The notes beneath the pieces were generated by a model. The model did no database searches, was not told the DNA's origin, and saw only the letters and a list, made by a program, of their open reading frames with translations. A program made the position numbers and the translations under genes. A DNA stretch of 64,000 nt from Microbacterium murale (lineage in GTDB: Bacteria > Actinomycetota > Actinomycetes > Actinomycetales > Microbacteriaceae), in assembly GCF_030815955.1 (NCBI RefSeq), contig NZ_JAUSXK010000001.1, forward strand, positions 744,001 through 808,000. Reading direction: 5' to 3'. Shown piece by piece: positions 18,025 to 26,292 of this stretch (position 1 is the stretch's first letter; each line of letters opens with the position of its first letter).

Positions 18025-18381
18025 TCAGTCGAGGAAGGTCTGGATGATCGTGGGGGAAGCGTGGATGCCGAGGATGCGGAGCACGCCGTCGCCGATGTTG
18101 GTGAAGCAATGCGGAACGCGCGCAGGACCGGTCGCAGTGTCACCGGCTTCGGCCACGAAGTTCTCGTCACCGACCCTGATACGTGCCGTGCCCTCCAGCA
18201 CGACCCACGTCTCAGAATACGGATGCCAATGCAGGCCGGGGCCCTCTCCGGGCTGGTTCTCGACGTAGAAGTACGAGACGTCCGCGCCGTGCTCAGCACC
18301 GACGAACCGGCGCGAGCGACCGGTTCCGATCCGGATGTCGCCGGCGACGACGACGCCTTCTGGGGCAGAAGTGGTGTTCAT
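18025..18381 (-). CDS. Cupin-domain protein
   Basis: A 118-residue single-domain cupin. Motif 1 is GLHWHPYSETWVVLEGTARI with the two His and a Glu that would bind a metal, and motif 2 is GPARVPHCFTNIGDG with the third His. The fold and ligands are intact but the substrate is unknown. It is divergent from the DUF5937 regulator at 18427, with 45 bp between, so that regulator may control it. Confidence 0.88.
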   Translation of the reverse strand: MNTTSAPEGVVVAGDIRIGTGRSRRFVGAEHGADVSYFYVENQPGEGPGLHWHPYSETWVVLEGTARIRVGDENFVAEAGDTATGPARVPHCFTNIGDGVLRILGIHASPTIIQTFLD

Positions 18382-18414
18382 GCGTCCAGTCTCGACAGGG
18401 TCGCGACTGCGACA

Positions 18415-18420
18415 TAGAGT
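18415..18420 (+). promoter_or_regulatory. -10 box TAGAGT of the DUF5937 regulator gene
   Basis: TAGAGT ends 6 nt before the GTG at 18427 with no ribosome-binding site between, indicating a leaderless start. Confidence 0.5.
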
Positions 18421-18426
18421 TTCGAC

Positions 18427-19461
18427 GTGAATCGAAACATTGCGGTCGATCGTCCGATCGAGGGCGTGGAGCACCCCGAGCATCGGGTCGAGTTCGAATT
18501 GAGCCCCGGCGATATCCAGGCTGTGCGCTTCGGCGTCTCGCCGGGTCACGAGCTCGCGCACGCCGTACGCGTTCTGCTGCGGCCCGAGCAGCATCCTCTG
18601 CAGTGGGGTTGGCTGCGCGCGGTTCGAGAGCGACTCCCCCGCGACAGCTTCGAGCTGCTCGCCGCAGTCATCGGCGGCGACGGCTATCTGCCGGACTTCC
18701 TCACCACGACCCCGAGCTGGGACATGAGCCCAGAAGCCGAGGTCGATGCACTGCGGACCGCGCCGCTGGATCCGATGCGGGTCGACTTCGGGAAGATGGT
18801 GCTGCGGTCGACAGGTTCACGCCGGCGCGCGCTGCGCGAGATGCGGGAGCGGCCGGCGCGTGCGCGAACGATGATCGCCGATGCCTGGCAGGACGTGTGG
18901 GACGCCGCGGTCGCACCGGTGTGGCCGCAGCTCGATCGCTTGCTGCGCGCCGACATCGCCGTGCGCTCGCGCGCCATCGCGACATCGGGCATCTCGGCGA
19001 TGGCCGACGAACTGCATCCCCACGTCAGTTGGGGCGCCGGAGCCGTGCGGGTGCGACTGCGGCGGCACAGCGAGCAGGTGGACTGCCGTGGAAGCGGGCT
19101 CGTGCTCGTCCCCTCGGTGATGTCGTCCTGGGGCTGCATGGTGCTCACCGAGCCGCCCGCCCAGCCGACACTGTTCTACCCCGCGCGAGGGGTCACTGCG
19201 GGTTGGGCGCGAGACGCGACCGAGATCGCAGACGCGCTCGGCGCACTGCTCGGGTCTGCGCGTGCAGACATCCTGCTCGGGGCGAGCGTCGCGCGCACCA
19301 CGTCGCAGGTCGCTCGGGATTCCGGGGTCGCCGTGTCGACGGCATCCCATCATCTGACGGTGCTGCGCACTGCAGGGCTCATCGCAAGCGAACGCGATGG
19401 GGTGCGGATGCTGCACACCAGGACCCCGCTCGGAGAAGCGACGATCGGTGCGGTGCTCTGA
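18427..19461 (+). CDS. DUF5937-type winged-HTH transcriptional regulator
   Basis: A 344-residue protein. The first 230 residues resemble the DUF5937 domain (VEFELSPGDIQAVRFGVSPGHELAHAVRVL), and the C-terminus is an ArsR-like HTH (TSQVARDSGVAVSTASHHLTVLRTAGLIASERDG). Such proteins are uncharacterised actinobacterial regulators. It has a leaderless GTG start and lies divergent from the cupin and DUF4287 genes, which are the likely targets. Confidence 0.8.
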   Translation: MNRNIAVDRPIEGVEHPEHRVEFELSPGDIQAVRFGVSPGHELAHAVRVLLRPEQHPLQWGWLRAVRERLPRDSFELLAAVIGGDGYLPDFLTTTPSWDMSPEAEVDALRTAPLDPMRVDFGKMVLRSTGSRRRALREMRERPARARTMIADAWQDVWDAAVAPVWPQLDRLLRADIAVRSRAIATSGISAMADELHPHVSWGAGAVRVRLRRHSEQVDCRGSGLVLVPSVMSSWGCMVLTEPPAQPTLFYPARGVTAGWARDATEIADALGALLGSARADILLGASVARTTSQVARDSGVAVSTASHHLTVLRTAGLIASERDGVRMLHTRTPLGEATIGAVL

Positions 19462-19464
19462 GCC

Positions 19465-19914
19465 CTACTCCTCGACCGAGATCGGGCGGTTCTCGTAGTA
19501 CGTCTGCAGCACGACGGTGGTGCGGGTGCGAACGTTCGCCGCGAGGCGGACCTCGTTCACCAGCTGCTCCAGGGCGCGGGGCGACGCCACCCGCACGAAC
19601 AGCATGTAGCTGGCGTCACCCGCTATCGAGTGGCACGCCTCGATCTCGGCGAACGGTTCCAGCAGCTCAGGTGCGTTATCCGGCTGACCGGGATCGAGCG
19701 GCGTGATCTCGATGAAGGCAGACAGCGGTTTACCGAGCGCCTCGGCATCGAAGATCGTTCGGTACCCGGCGATCACGCCCCGCGACTCGAGACGACGAAG
19801 CCGCGACTGCACCGCCGAGCTCGACAATCCGACGGCGTCCGAGAGCTGAGCCAGCGTCGCCCGGGCGTCACGAGAGATCTCAGCAACGATCTGACGGTCG
19901 ACAGCATCCTCCAT
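19465..19914 (-). CDS. Lrp/AsnC-family transcriptional regulator
   Basis: A 149-residue protein with an N-terminal HTH (ATLAQLSDAVGLSSSAVQSRLRRLESRGVI, residues about 15-44) and a C-terminal RAM/AsnC ligand domain (CHSIAGDASYMLFVRV). It is divergent from the DUF6421 gene. Lrp-type proteins often sense amino acids, which fits the threonine aldolase gene in this neighbourhood. Confidence 0.92.
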   Translation of the reverse strand: MEDAVDRQIVAEISRDARATLAQLSDAVGLSSSAVQSRLRRLESRGVIAGYRTIFDAEALGKPLSAFIEITPLDPGQPDNAPELLEPFAEIEACHSIAGDASYMLFVRVASPRALEQLVNEVRLAANVRTRTTVVLQTYYENRPISVEE

Positions 19915-19921
19915 AGATGGA

Positions 19922-19927
19922 AGAATA
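19922..19927 (-). promoter_or_regulatory. -10 box TATTCT of the AsnC-type gene
   Basis: On the minus strand TATTCT ends 7 nt before the ATG at 19914, a leaderless layout. The surrounding AT-rich bases (GATATCCGATATTC) include a GATAT/ATATC dyad that may be the autoregulatory site. Confidence 0.45.
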
Positions 19928-19986
19928 TCGGATATCAGCGGCTTATGCCGGAAACTTTCCTCTCAACTTCATGATCGGAGGTCCCG

Positions 19987-21405
19987 ATGACCACCACACC
20001 CACCCAGATCAACGCCATCGTCGGCGAGCCCGAGGTTGTCGAGGACGCCGCCCGCGCCGAGACGAGCGACGCCTGGTTGATGCTGAAGGAGGCCGCCATC
20101 GCTCTGCGCGAGTTGCAGGTCAAGGACGGGTCGATCCCCTCCGCCGATCAGCACGCAACCGCGCGCGAACACGTCGCCGCGATCATCGCCGGTATCCGCG
20201 CGCTCACCCCGGCCTTCCCGCACGACTCGGAATACCTCGCCGCATCCGTCGCCGACTTCGAGCGCTGGGCTGCCTCCGACTTCGGCGTGCCCGACTTCCT
20301 CGATTCGCTCGTGGCCTTCCAACCGCAGCAGCATCGCATCGACGGCATCCGTCATCTCGTCGTCTTCCCGATGTACACGCAGAACGGCTCGCCCGACAGG
20401 CTTGTCGAAGCGCTGATCGTCGAGGCGATCTGGCCGGAATTCATCGCCGAGCTGGAAGCGGGCGACTACGGCAACAAGCTGTTCGTGTCCCTGCGCCTGG
20501 TCGACTTCACGCCCGGCTACGACACGAACTCCGCCGTGCTGTTTCCCGAGACCGTCGCGATGCGGGAGATCCCCTCCTTCACGTGGGGCGCGATCTTCCA
20601 GGACCGCGAGGCCGCCCGCTACCGGCGCGTCGTGCGCGCGGCATCCGAGATCACCAAGCTCGATCTGCCGGCAGAGGCCGCGCGGATGCTGGACGACCAC
20701 GACCTCACCGAGCAGGCGTTCGTGATGTGGGACATCATCCACGACCGCACCCACATGCGCGGCGACCTGCCCTTCGACCCGTTCATGATCAAGCAGCGGA
20801 TGCCGTATTTCCTGTACTCGCTCGAAGAGCTGCGCTGCGACCTGACCGCGTTCCGCGAGAGCGTGGCGATCGAGAAGCGGCTCTCCGCCCGCGACGACCT
20901 GTCGGCGACCGAACAGCAGATGCTCGAGCACGCCGGACTCGTGCAGTACGCGGTGATCTTCGACCGGATCTTCCGGTTCGCGATCACCGGCTCACGAGTA
21001 CGCAACTACGACGGACTCGGCGGGCAGCTGCTGTTCGCCTGGCTGCACCAGCGCGGTGTGCTGCACTGGACCGACACGCAGCTCGCGTTCGACTGGGACG
21101 AGGTTCCGGATGCCGTGATCGCGCTCAGCGACGCGGTGAATGAGTTGTACTGGCGCTCGATCGATCGGCCGAAGACGGCGCACTGGCTGGCCGCATACGA
21201 GTTGGTGCGCAGCGTGCTGACTCCCAACCCTGCATCTGTCTGGGCCCGCGGCCTGCCCGATGAGGTGCTCTCCGGAGCGCCGAAGGGATACACCGACCAG
21301 GTACTGGACGACGAGTTCCCGCTGTCGATGTTCTTCGAGGCGCTGGAGAAGAAGATGCGGCCGGTGATCGAGTCGACTGCGGGGATTCGAGCCTCGGATG
21401 AGTGA
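19987..21405 (+). CDS. DUF6421 family protein
   Basis: A 472-residue soluble protein of unknown activity that I match to DUF6421 from its length, its start (ETSDAWLMLKEAAIALRELQ), conserved His-rich segments (IIHDRTHMRGDLPFDPFMIK, YDGLGGQLLFAWLHQ) and context. The two HxxxH-like clusters are compatible with a metal site, but no known catalytic pattern is recognised. GGAGGT precedes the ATG. It lies between an AsnC regulator and an SDR gene, with threonine aldolase nearby; this set recurs in streptomycetes and relatives as far as I recall. Confidence 0.78.
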   Translation: MTTTPTQINAIVGEPEVVEDAARAETSDAWLMLKEAAIALRELQVKDGSIPSADQHATAREHVAAIIAGIRALTPAFPHDSEYLAASVADFERWAASDFGVPDFLDSLVAFQPQQHRIDGIRHLVVFPMYTQNGSPDRLVEALIVEAIWPEFIAELEAGDYGNKLFVSLRLVDFTPGYDTNSAVLFPETVAMREIPSFTWGAIFQDREAARYRRVVRAASEITKLDLPAEAARMLDDHDLTEQAFVMWDIIHDRTHMRGDLPFDPFMIKQRMPYFLYSLEELRCDLTAFRESVAIEKRLSARDDLSATEQQMLEHAGLVQYAVIFDRIFRFAITGSRVRNYDGLGGQLLFAWLHQRGVLHWTDTQLAFDWDEVPDAVIALSDAVNELYWRSIDRPKTAHWLAAYELVRSVLTPNPASVWARGLPDEVLSGAPKGYTDQVLDDEFPLSMFFEALEKKMRPVIESTAGIRASDE

Positions 21406-21417
21406 GCCCGGCGTGCA

Positions 21418-21511
21418 CGTCACTCGCAGAAGTGCGGCATCTTCGCAGGCCTCGACACGATTCGTGCGAGCAGAGCGCACATCTGCGAAGTTCGCGCACG
21501 ATTCGAGCGGG
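21418..21511. repeat. Intergenic direct and inverted repeats between the DUF6421 and SDR genes
   Basis: The gap between the genes holds CTTCGCAG (21441-21448) and its inverse CTGCGAAG (21483-21490), and two direct copies of CACGATTCG (21456-21464 and 21497-21505). The words alternate through about 90 bp. No gene or clear promoter is seen. It could form alternative hairpins or be an intergenic repeat family member. Confidence 0.45.
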
Positions 21512-21516
21512 GTGAA

Positions 21517-22161
21517 ATGACCGTGAGCATCGCAGGGCGGACAGTCGTGCTCGCCGGCGCGACCAGTGCGGCAGGACTCACCGTTGCCGAGGCACTGATC
21601 GCGGCGGGTGCGCGCGTGATAGCGACCGGGCGCTCGCCCGGGCGACTTGCTGCACTCACGGATGCCGGCGCCGAGACCGTCGTGGCGGATGCGACCTCGC
21701 TCACGGACATGACGGCCCTGGCCGCGAAGTTCGGCCAGATCGACGGCGTCATCCCCCTGGTCGGAGGATGGCGGGGCGGTGGCGGTCTTGCCGGGCAGTC
21801 GGACGAGGACTTCGACGCGTTGCTCCCCGCGCTGCAGGCGGTGCGTGCGACCAGCCGCGCCTTCGACCGGGCGCTGCAGGCATCGGATGCCGGACGCTTC
21901 GCGATCGTGTCATCCACAGCGGTCGCGCGCCCGCTTGCGGGCGGGGCGAACTACGCCGCGGTGAAGGCGGCGAGCGAGGCATGGGCGCGCGCCGTGTCTC
22001 ACGGGTTCGCGAAAGCCGCCCGCGATTCCGGCGGGCCCCTGCGAGCAGCATCCGTCGTCTTCCGGGCCAAGGTGCTCGATGCAGAAACGCTCGCGGGCGC
22101 CATCATCGGGCTCTGGGATGCGGATGCCGCGACGCTCAACGATCGGGTGGTCGAGCTCTAA
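21517..22161 (+). CDS. Short-chain dehydrogenase/reductase
   Basis: A 214-residue SDR with TGxxxGxG-like nucleotide motif modified to VVLAGATSAAGLTVAE (residues about 9-24), catalytic YAAVK (Tyr/Lys) and an upstream Ser (IVSSTAVA). The glycine motif is looser than usual but compatible with NAD(P) binding. It has no close substrate assignment. It follows the DUF6421 gene and its stop overlaps that of the convergent MFS gene (TAA 22159-22161, TAG 22158-22160). Confidence 0.86.
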   Translation: MTVSIAGRTVVLAGATSAAGLTVAEALIAAGARVIATGRSPGRLAALTDAGAETVVADATSLTDMTALAAKFGQIDGVIPLVGGWRGGGGLAGQSDEDFDALLPALQAVRATSRAFDRALQASDAGRFAIVSSTAVARPLAGGANYAAVKAASEAWARAVSHGFAKAARDSGGPLRAASVVFRAKVLDAETLAGAIIGLWDADAATLNDRVVEL

Positions 22162-23573
22162 GAGCGCCGGTCGGGCACCTCGGGTGGCATTCCCCGCAGA
22201 GGCGGCGGCGCGTCGGCCGCGCGCCCCTCCTGCGATTGATCGACACCGCCGACCGGCTGGGCCGGCGCGTGAGCATAGAGCTCGGTGAGCGTGCGATACG
22301 AACGGGTGAAGAACGCCAGCAGTGCCGCGACGACCATGATGAGACCTGCGAACAGGCAGATCAGCGCAATACCACGCGCCTCGCCCTCACCCAGCAGCCA
22401 GCCCCACTGCTGCTGACCGGCACGAGAATCCATATACGGGATGATCGCGAACTCCGCGATCGGAGCGATGAGGAACGCCGTGATCGGGGCGGCTGCCGCC
22501 TCCATCGCTGCAGCGACGCCGAACACACGTCCCTGACGCTGAAACGGCACCACCTTCTGGATGATGGTCTGCTCCGACGCCTCGACCAGAGGGATCAGCA
22601 TCATGTACAGCCAGATGCCGGCTGCATACAGCGGCCACCATTCACGGAGCATGAACACCGCACCGAGCAGTCCCATCACGATCACGGCCAGGAGCAGCGT
22701 GCGCATCGGCCGCCTGCCGAGGCCGAACTTCGCGATGAGCGCGCCGCCGATGAGGAAACCGGTGGAGGTGACGCCCAGCACGATGCCCCACATCTCGACC
22801 GAGAACAGAGTCAGACCGTAGGGGTCCATCAGCGCCATGTACACGCCGCCGATGAGGTTGTTGAACGTCGAGAAGATGATGAGCGCGAACAGCCCTGGCG
22901 CGAGACGGATCGCCTTGACGCTGCCGCGGAAGTCGAGTGCGCTCGGGGAATCGGGATCGGGCTCCGGTGTTCCCTCGGGAATGCGCACGAAGAGCAGATG
23001 CACGAAGCTGACGCCCATCGCGACGATCGCGATCACCAGCGTTCCGCCCATGCCGAGGAATCCGATCGAAAGACCGGAGAACACGCTGGTGACCATGAAC
23101 GCGATGCCCTGCACCGTACCCACGAGGCCGTTCGCGTTCGCACGCTTGTCCTCTTCGACCAGAAGCGTCACGGTCGTCGATAGCGCGATGTTGCGCAACT
23201 GCTCGATCACTCCGCCGAACAGGATTATGCCGGAGAAGAGCCAGAACCACGGTCCGCCGAGATCGAGCAGCTGCTCCTCGGAGAAATACAGGTACAGCAC
23301 ACCCGCCACTGCGAACGCGACGGCCGAGACCACACTGGACAGCAGCATGACCGAGTGCTTGCGGTGGCGGTCGACGATCGTGCCGAACACCATCGCGAAG
23401 AACGCGACGAAGAGCATGTACGCCCCGCCGATGATTCCGGTGGCCAGCACCGACTGCGTCTCGATGTACACCCAGAACGTCAGGGCGAACCAGAGGAAGC
23501 TCGTCGTCACGTTCGCGATGAGGGTGTTGATGAGGACGTTCGCGAAGGCCGTCCCTGCGGCGGTGCGCTTCAT
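22158..23573 (-). CDS. MFS transporter, TetA/multidrug-efflux like
   Basis: A 471-residue protein with 12 predicted helices. The loop 2-3 motif reads GTIVDRHRKHSVML. The C-terminal 45 residues form a hydrophilic tail. It resembles the enterobactin/macrolide exporter-like branch (EntS, MefA) more than sugar carriers. The ATG at 23573 is favoured by a TACGCT box 7 nt upstream; the open frame reaches further into the divergent aldolase gene. Efflux of a small compound is likely; the substrate is unknown. Confidence 0.86.
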   Translation of the reverse strand: MKRTAAGTAFANVLINTLIANVTTSFLWFALTFWVYIETQSVLATGIIGGAYMLFVAFFAMVFGTIVDRHRKHSVMLLSSVVSAVAFAVAGVLYLYFSEEQLLDLGGPWFWLFSGIILFGGVIEQLRNIALSTTVTLLVEEDKRANANGLVGTVQGIAFMVTSVFSGLSIGFLGMGGTLVIAIVAMGVSFVHLLFVRIPEGTPEPDPDSPSALDFRGSVKAIRLAPGLFALIIFSTFNNLIGGVYMALMDPYGLTLFSVEMWGIVLGVTSTGFLIGGALIAKFGLGRRPMRTLLLAVIVMGLLGAVFMLREWWPLYAAGIWLYMMLIPLVEASEQTIIQKVVPFQRQGRVFGVAAAMEAAAAPITAFLIAPIAEFAIIPYMDSRAGQQQWGWLLGEGEARGIALICLFAGLIMVVAALLAFFTRSYRTLTELYAHAPAQPVGGVDQSQEGRAADAPPPLRGMPPEVPDRRS

Positions 23574-23580
23574 GGGACAC

Positions 23581-23615
23581 AGCGTATTCGCAGCCACCGA
23601 CATTCGACATAGGCT
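23581..23615. promoter_or_regulatory. Back-to-back leaderless promoters for the MFS and threonine aldolase genes
   Basis: On the minus strand TACGCT (23581-23586) ends 7 nt before the MFS ATG; on the plus strand TAGGCT (23610-23615) ends 6 nt before the GTG at 23622. Both fit TAnnnT. The two -10 boxes are 23 bp apart, so both promoters share one very short control region and their -35 regions overlap. Confidence 0.5.
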
Positions 23616-23621
23616 TGTGCG

Positions 23622-24689
23622 GTGAGCACACTGCATGACCCCGCGATCCGGGGATTCGCGTCGGACAACTACTCCGGCATCCACCCCGAGATCCTCGCGG
23701 CGATCGCCGCTGCGAACGAGGGCCACCAGGTCGCCTACGGCGAAGACGCCTACAGCGAGCGTCTGCAGGAGGTCTTCCGCAGCCACCTCGGCGACGGCAT
23801 CCAGGCGTTCCCGGTGTTCAACGGCACCGGAGCGAACGTCGTCGGCCTGCAGTCGATGCTTCCGCGCTGGGGCGCCGTGATCACGGCATCCACCGCCCAC
23901 ATCAACGTCGACGAGGGCGGTGCTCCCGAGCGGATCGGCGGGATGAAACTGCTCACCGTGCCGACCGACGACGGCAAGCTCACCCCCGAGCTCGTGGATC
24001 GAGAGGCGTGGGGCTGGGGCGACGAGCACCGCGCACAGCCGCTGGTCGTCTCGATCACCCAGTCCACAGAGCTCGGCACCCTCTACACGGCCTCTGAGAT
24101 CCGCGCTCTCGCCGACCACGCGCACGGTCACGGCATGCACCTGCACATGGACGGCGCGCGCATCTCCAACGCCGCCGCCGCCCTCGATCTGCCCCTTCGC
24201 GCATTCACTCGCGATGCCGGAGTCGATGTGCTCAGCTTCGGCGGCACCAAGAACGGCGCCATGCTCGGCGAGGCGATCGTGGTGCTGAACCCCGAGGCAT
24301 CCTCAGGGCTGCTCTACGGCCGCAAGTACAACATGCAGCTGTCTTCGAAGATGCGCTTCGTCTCCGCGCAGCTCATCGCCCTGCTCGAGGGCGACCTGTG
24401 GCTGCGTAACGCCAAGCACTCGAATGCGATGGCCGCGCGACTGCGCTCCGGCATCGAAGCCGGGCTGGATGCCGGATCGATCCGCGGCGTGGAGTTCACC
24501 CAGGAGACCCAATCGAACGGCGTCTTCGCGACGCTTCCCGCCGGTGTCGCCGATCAGCTGCGCGAGTCATTCCGCTTCTACGACTGGGATGCTGCACGCA
24601 ACGAGGTGCGCTGGATGTGCAGCTTCGACACCCAGGAGTCGGATGTGGACGCGTTCGTCGCGGAGCTCGGACGTCTGACCACGGTCTGA
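23622..24689 (+). CDS. Low-specificity threonine aldolase / beta-eliminating lyase family PLP enzyme
   Basis: A 355-residue fold-type I PLP enzyme. DNYSGIHPEILAAI opens the protein, HMDGARISNA carries the Asp that pairs with the PLP pyridine nitrogen, and SFGGTKNGAM holds the Schiff-base lysine (K210). It cleaves L-threonine or L-allo-threonine to glycine and acetaldehyde, or acts on related beta-hydroxy amino acids. GTG start with a leaderless promoter. Its placement near AsnC suggests amino-acid control. Confidence 0.9.
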   Translation: MSTLHDPAIRGFASDNYSGIHPEILAAIAAANEGHQVAYGEDAYSERLQEVFRSHLGDGIQAFPVFNGTGANVVGLQSMLPRWGAVITASTAHINVDEGGAPERIGGMKLLTVPTDDGKLTPELVDREAWGWGDEHRAQPLVVSITQSTELGTLYTASEIRALADHAHGHGMHLHMDGARISNAAAALDLPLRAFTRDAGVDVLSFGGTKNGAMLGEAIVVLNPEASSGLLYGRKYNMQLSSKMRFVSAQLIALLEGDLWLRNAKHSNAMAARLRSGIEAGLDAGSIRGVEFTQETQSNGVFATLPAGVADQLRESFRFYDWDAARNEVRWMCSFDTQESDVDAFVAELGRLTTV

Positions 24690-24761
24690 CCCGATCCCGT
24701 TCGCGGATGCCCCCTGCTGTCGACGTCTCCCGATGGAGCATCGACAGCAGGGGGCAGGGGC

Positions 24762-26138
24762 TCAGTGCCCCGGTGTCAGCGCCTTCTCGTCGAGGAGAGC
24801 ATCCGCCTTCGCGCTGAAGAAGCGGGTCGCCCACATCATGGCGGCGGCGAGGAATGCGAACACACCGAGCGACACCACGCCCCATGCGCCGCTCTCGGTC
24901 GGAACCGCCTCGTTGAATGCTGTGCGCATGATGGGCGCCACGAAGCCGCCCAGGTTGCCGAGCGAGTTGATCAGTCCGATACCGGCGGCCGCCGCTGCTC
25001 CGGTGAGGAACGAGGTCGGGAACGACCAGGTGATCGGACCGGCCGCGAGGAACGCCGAGACCGCGATCGTGATCGCGATCAGGCCGATCAGGCCCTGACC
25101 GTTGGCTCCGGCCCACGCCGAGACGAGGATCGCGACGCCGGTGATGACGAAGAACCACGCGCCCCACTCCCGGCGGCGCTTGACGGTGTCAGCATGCTTG
25201 CCCGCGTAGTAGCAGGCGAACAGACCCACCGCCCACGGAATGGCGGAGACGAGGCCGACCTGCCAGCCGACGTCCTGTCCGATGAGTCCGGAGACCTGCT
25301 GCGGCAGGTAGAACGTCGTGCCGTAGACCGCGATCTGCAGGCAGAAGTAGATGATGGTGAAGTACCACACCTTCCAGTTCACCATCGCCGCCCCGATGCC
25401 CCGCGGACCATCTGTCTCCTTGACGCCGTCCTCGTGCTCCATCACGACCTTCAGCGCGTGCTTCTCATCATCGGTGAGGAACTTCGCCTTCTGCGGTGAG
25501 TCGACCAGGAAGTAGAACGCTGCGATTCCGGCGACGACGGCCAGCATGCCCTCCACGAAGAACATCACCTGCCATCCGGCCCACGGGGTGAGCTGCTCGC
25601 CGAAGCTGATCAGTCCGCCCGACAGGGGCGCGCCGAGCATCTGCGAGAACGGCTGAGCCAGATAGAACAGCGCGAACATCTGCACGCGCCGCTTGTTGGG
25701 GAACCACTGCGACAGGAACATGATGACGCCGGGGAAGAGCCCCGCCTCTGTGACACCGAGCAGGAAGCGCAGGATGATGAACATCGTCTCGCCGTTGACG
25801 AACGCGAACGCCGCCGCCACGATGCCCCAGGTGATCGCGATGCGCGCGAGCCAGAATCTGGCACCGAACTTGTTCAGCAGCAGGTTCGAGGGGATCTCGA
25901 AGAGCGCATAGCCGATGAAGAAGATGCCGGCGCCGAGAGCGTAGGCACCGGCCGAGAGGCCGCGGTCGGCCTCCATGGCTGCCTCGGCGAAGCCGACATT
26001 GGTGCGGTCGAGGAACGCGACGAAGTACAGGATGATGAGCATCGGCATCAGGCGGAATGTCGCCTTCCTGATACCGCTGGCCAGATGGGGACTGGCCAGT
26101 AGGCTCTGCGCGCTCGCGTTGTGGGCCGAATCGGACAC
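24762..26138 (-). CDS. MFS transporter, anion:cation symporter (ACS) family
   Basis: A 458-residue 12-helix protein of the ACS branch, shown by LDRTNVGFAEAAMEADRGLS after helix 1 and FLLGVTEAGLFPGVIMFLSQWFP. ACS members carry organic anions such as tartrate, hydroxyphenylacetate or sugar acids by proton symport. The GTG at 26138 is preceded by AAGGAGAG; the open frame goes further up but has no better start. It is the last gene of the GntR-linked catabolic operon, so it probably imports the substrate or a related acid. Confidence 0.9.
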   Translation of the reverse strand: MSDSAHNASAQSLLASPHLASGIRKATFRLMPMLIILYFVAFLDRTNVGFAEAAMEADRGLSAGAYALGAGIFFIGYALFEIPSNLLLNKFGARFWLARIAITWGIVAAAFAFVNGETMFIILRFLLGVTEAGLFPGVIMFLSQWFPNKRRVQMFALFYLAQPFSQMLGAPLSGGLISFGEQLTPWAGWQVMFFVEGMLAVVAGIAAFYFLVDSPQKAKFLTDDEKHALKVVMEHEDGVKETDGPRGIGAAMVNWKVWYFTIIYFCLQIAVYGTTFYLPQQVSGLIGQDVGWQVGLVSAIPWAVGLFACYYAGKHADTVKRRREWGAWFFVITGVAILVSAWAGANGQGLIGLIAITIAVSAFLAAGPITWSFPTSFLTGAAAAAGIGLINSLGNLGGFVAPIMRTAFNEAVPTESGAWGVVSLGVFAFLAAAMMWATRFFSAKADALLDEKALTPGH

Positions 26139-26185
26139 GGACTCTCCTTCGAGTGGTGAGTGGATGGATCGAGTGGATGGGGGCG

Positions 26186-26287
26186 TCAGGCGCCCAGCGC
26201 CGGAATGATCAGGAAGAGGCCGACGGCCACGCAGATCACTCCCAGCACCAGGAAGGCGATGCGGCCTTTGGACCAAGGTCTGGACAC
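26186..26287 (-). CDS. Small single-helix membrane protein (33 aa)
   Basis: A short open frame between the ACS transporter and hydroxyacid dehydrogenase genes reads SRPWSKGRIAF followed by one hydrophobic helix (LVLGVICVAVGLFLIIPALG). The GTG at 26287 has GGGAGGTG six bases upstream, a good ribosome site. The basic N-terminus and single helix suggest an inner-membrane peptide facing the cytoplasm. It may assist the adjacent transporter. No family is recognised. Coding is supported by the ribosome site, helix and tight fit in the operon. Confidence 0.6.
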   Translation of the reverse strand: MSRPWSKGRIAFLVLGVICVAVGLFLIIPALGA

Positions 26288-26292
26288 AGGGT

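Noticed and set aside
22158..22161. Overlap of the SDR and MFS stop codons as a frameshift
   Set aside because: Both stops are normal for their families' lengths; it is just a tight convergent junction.
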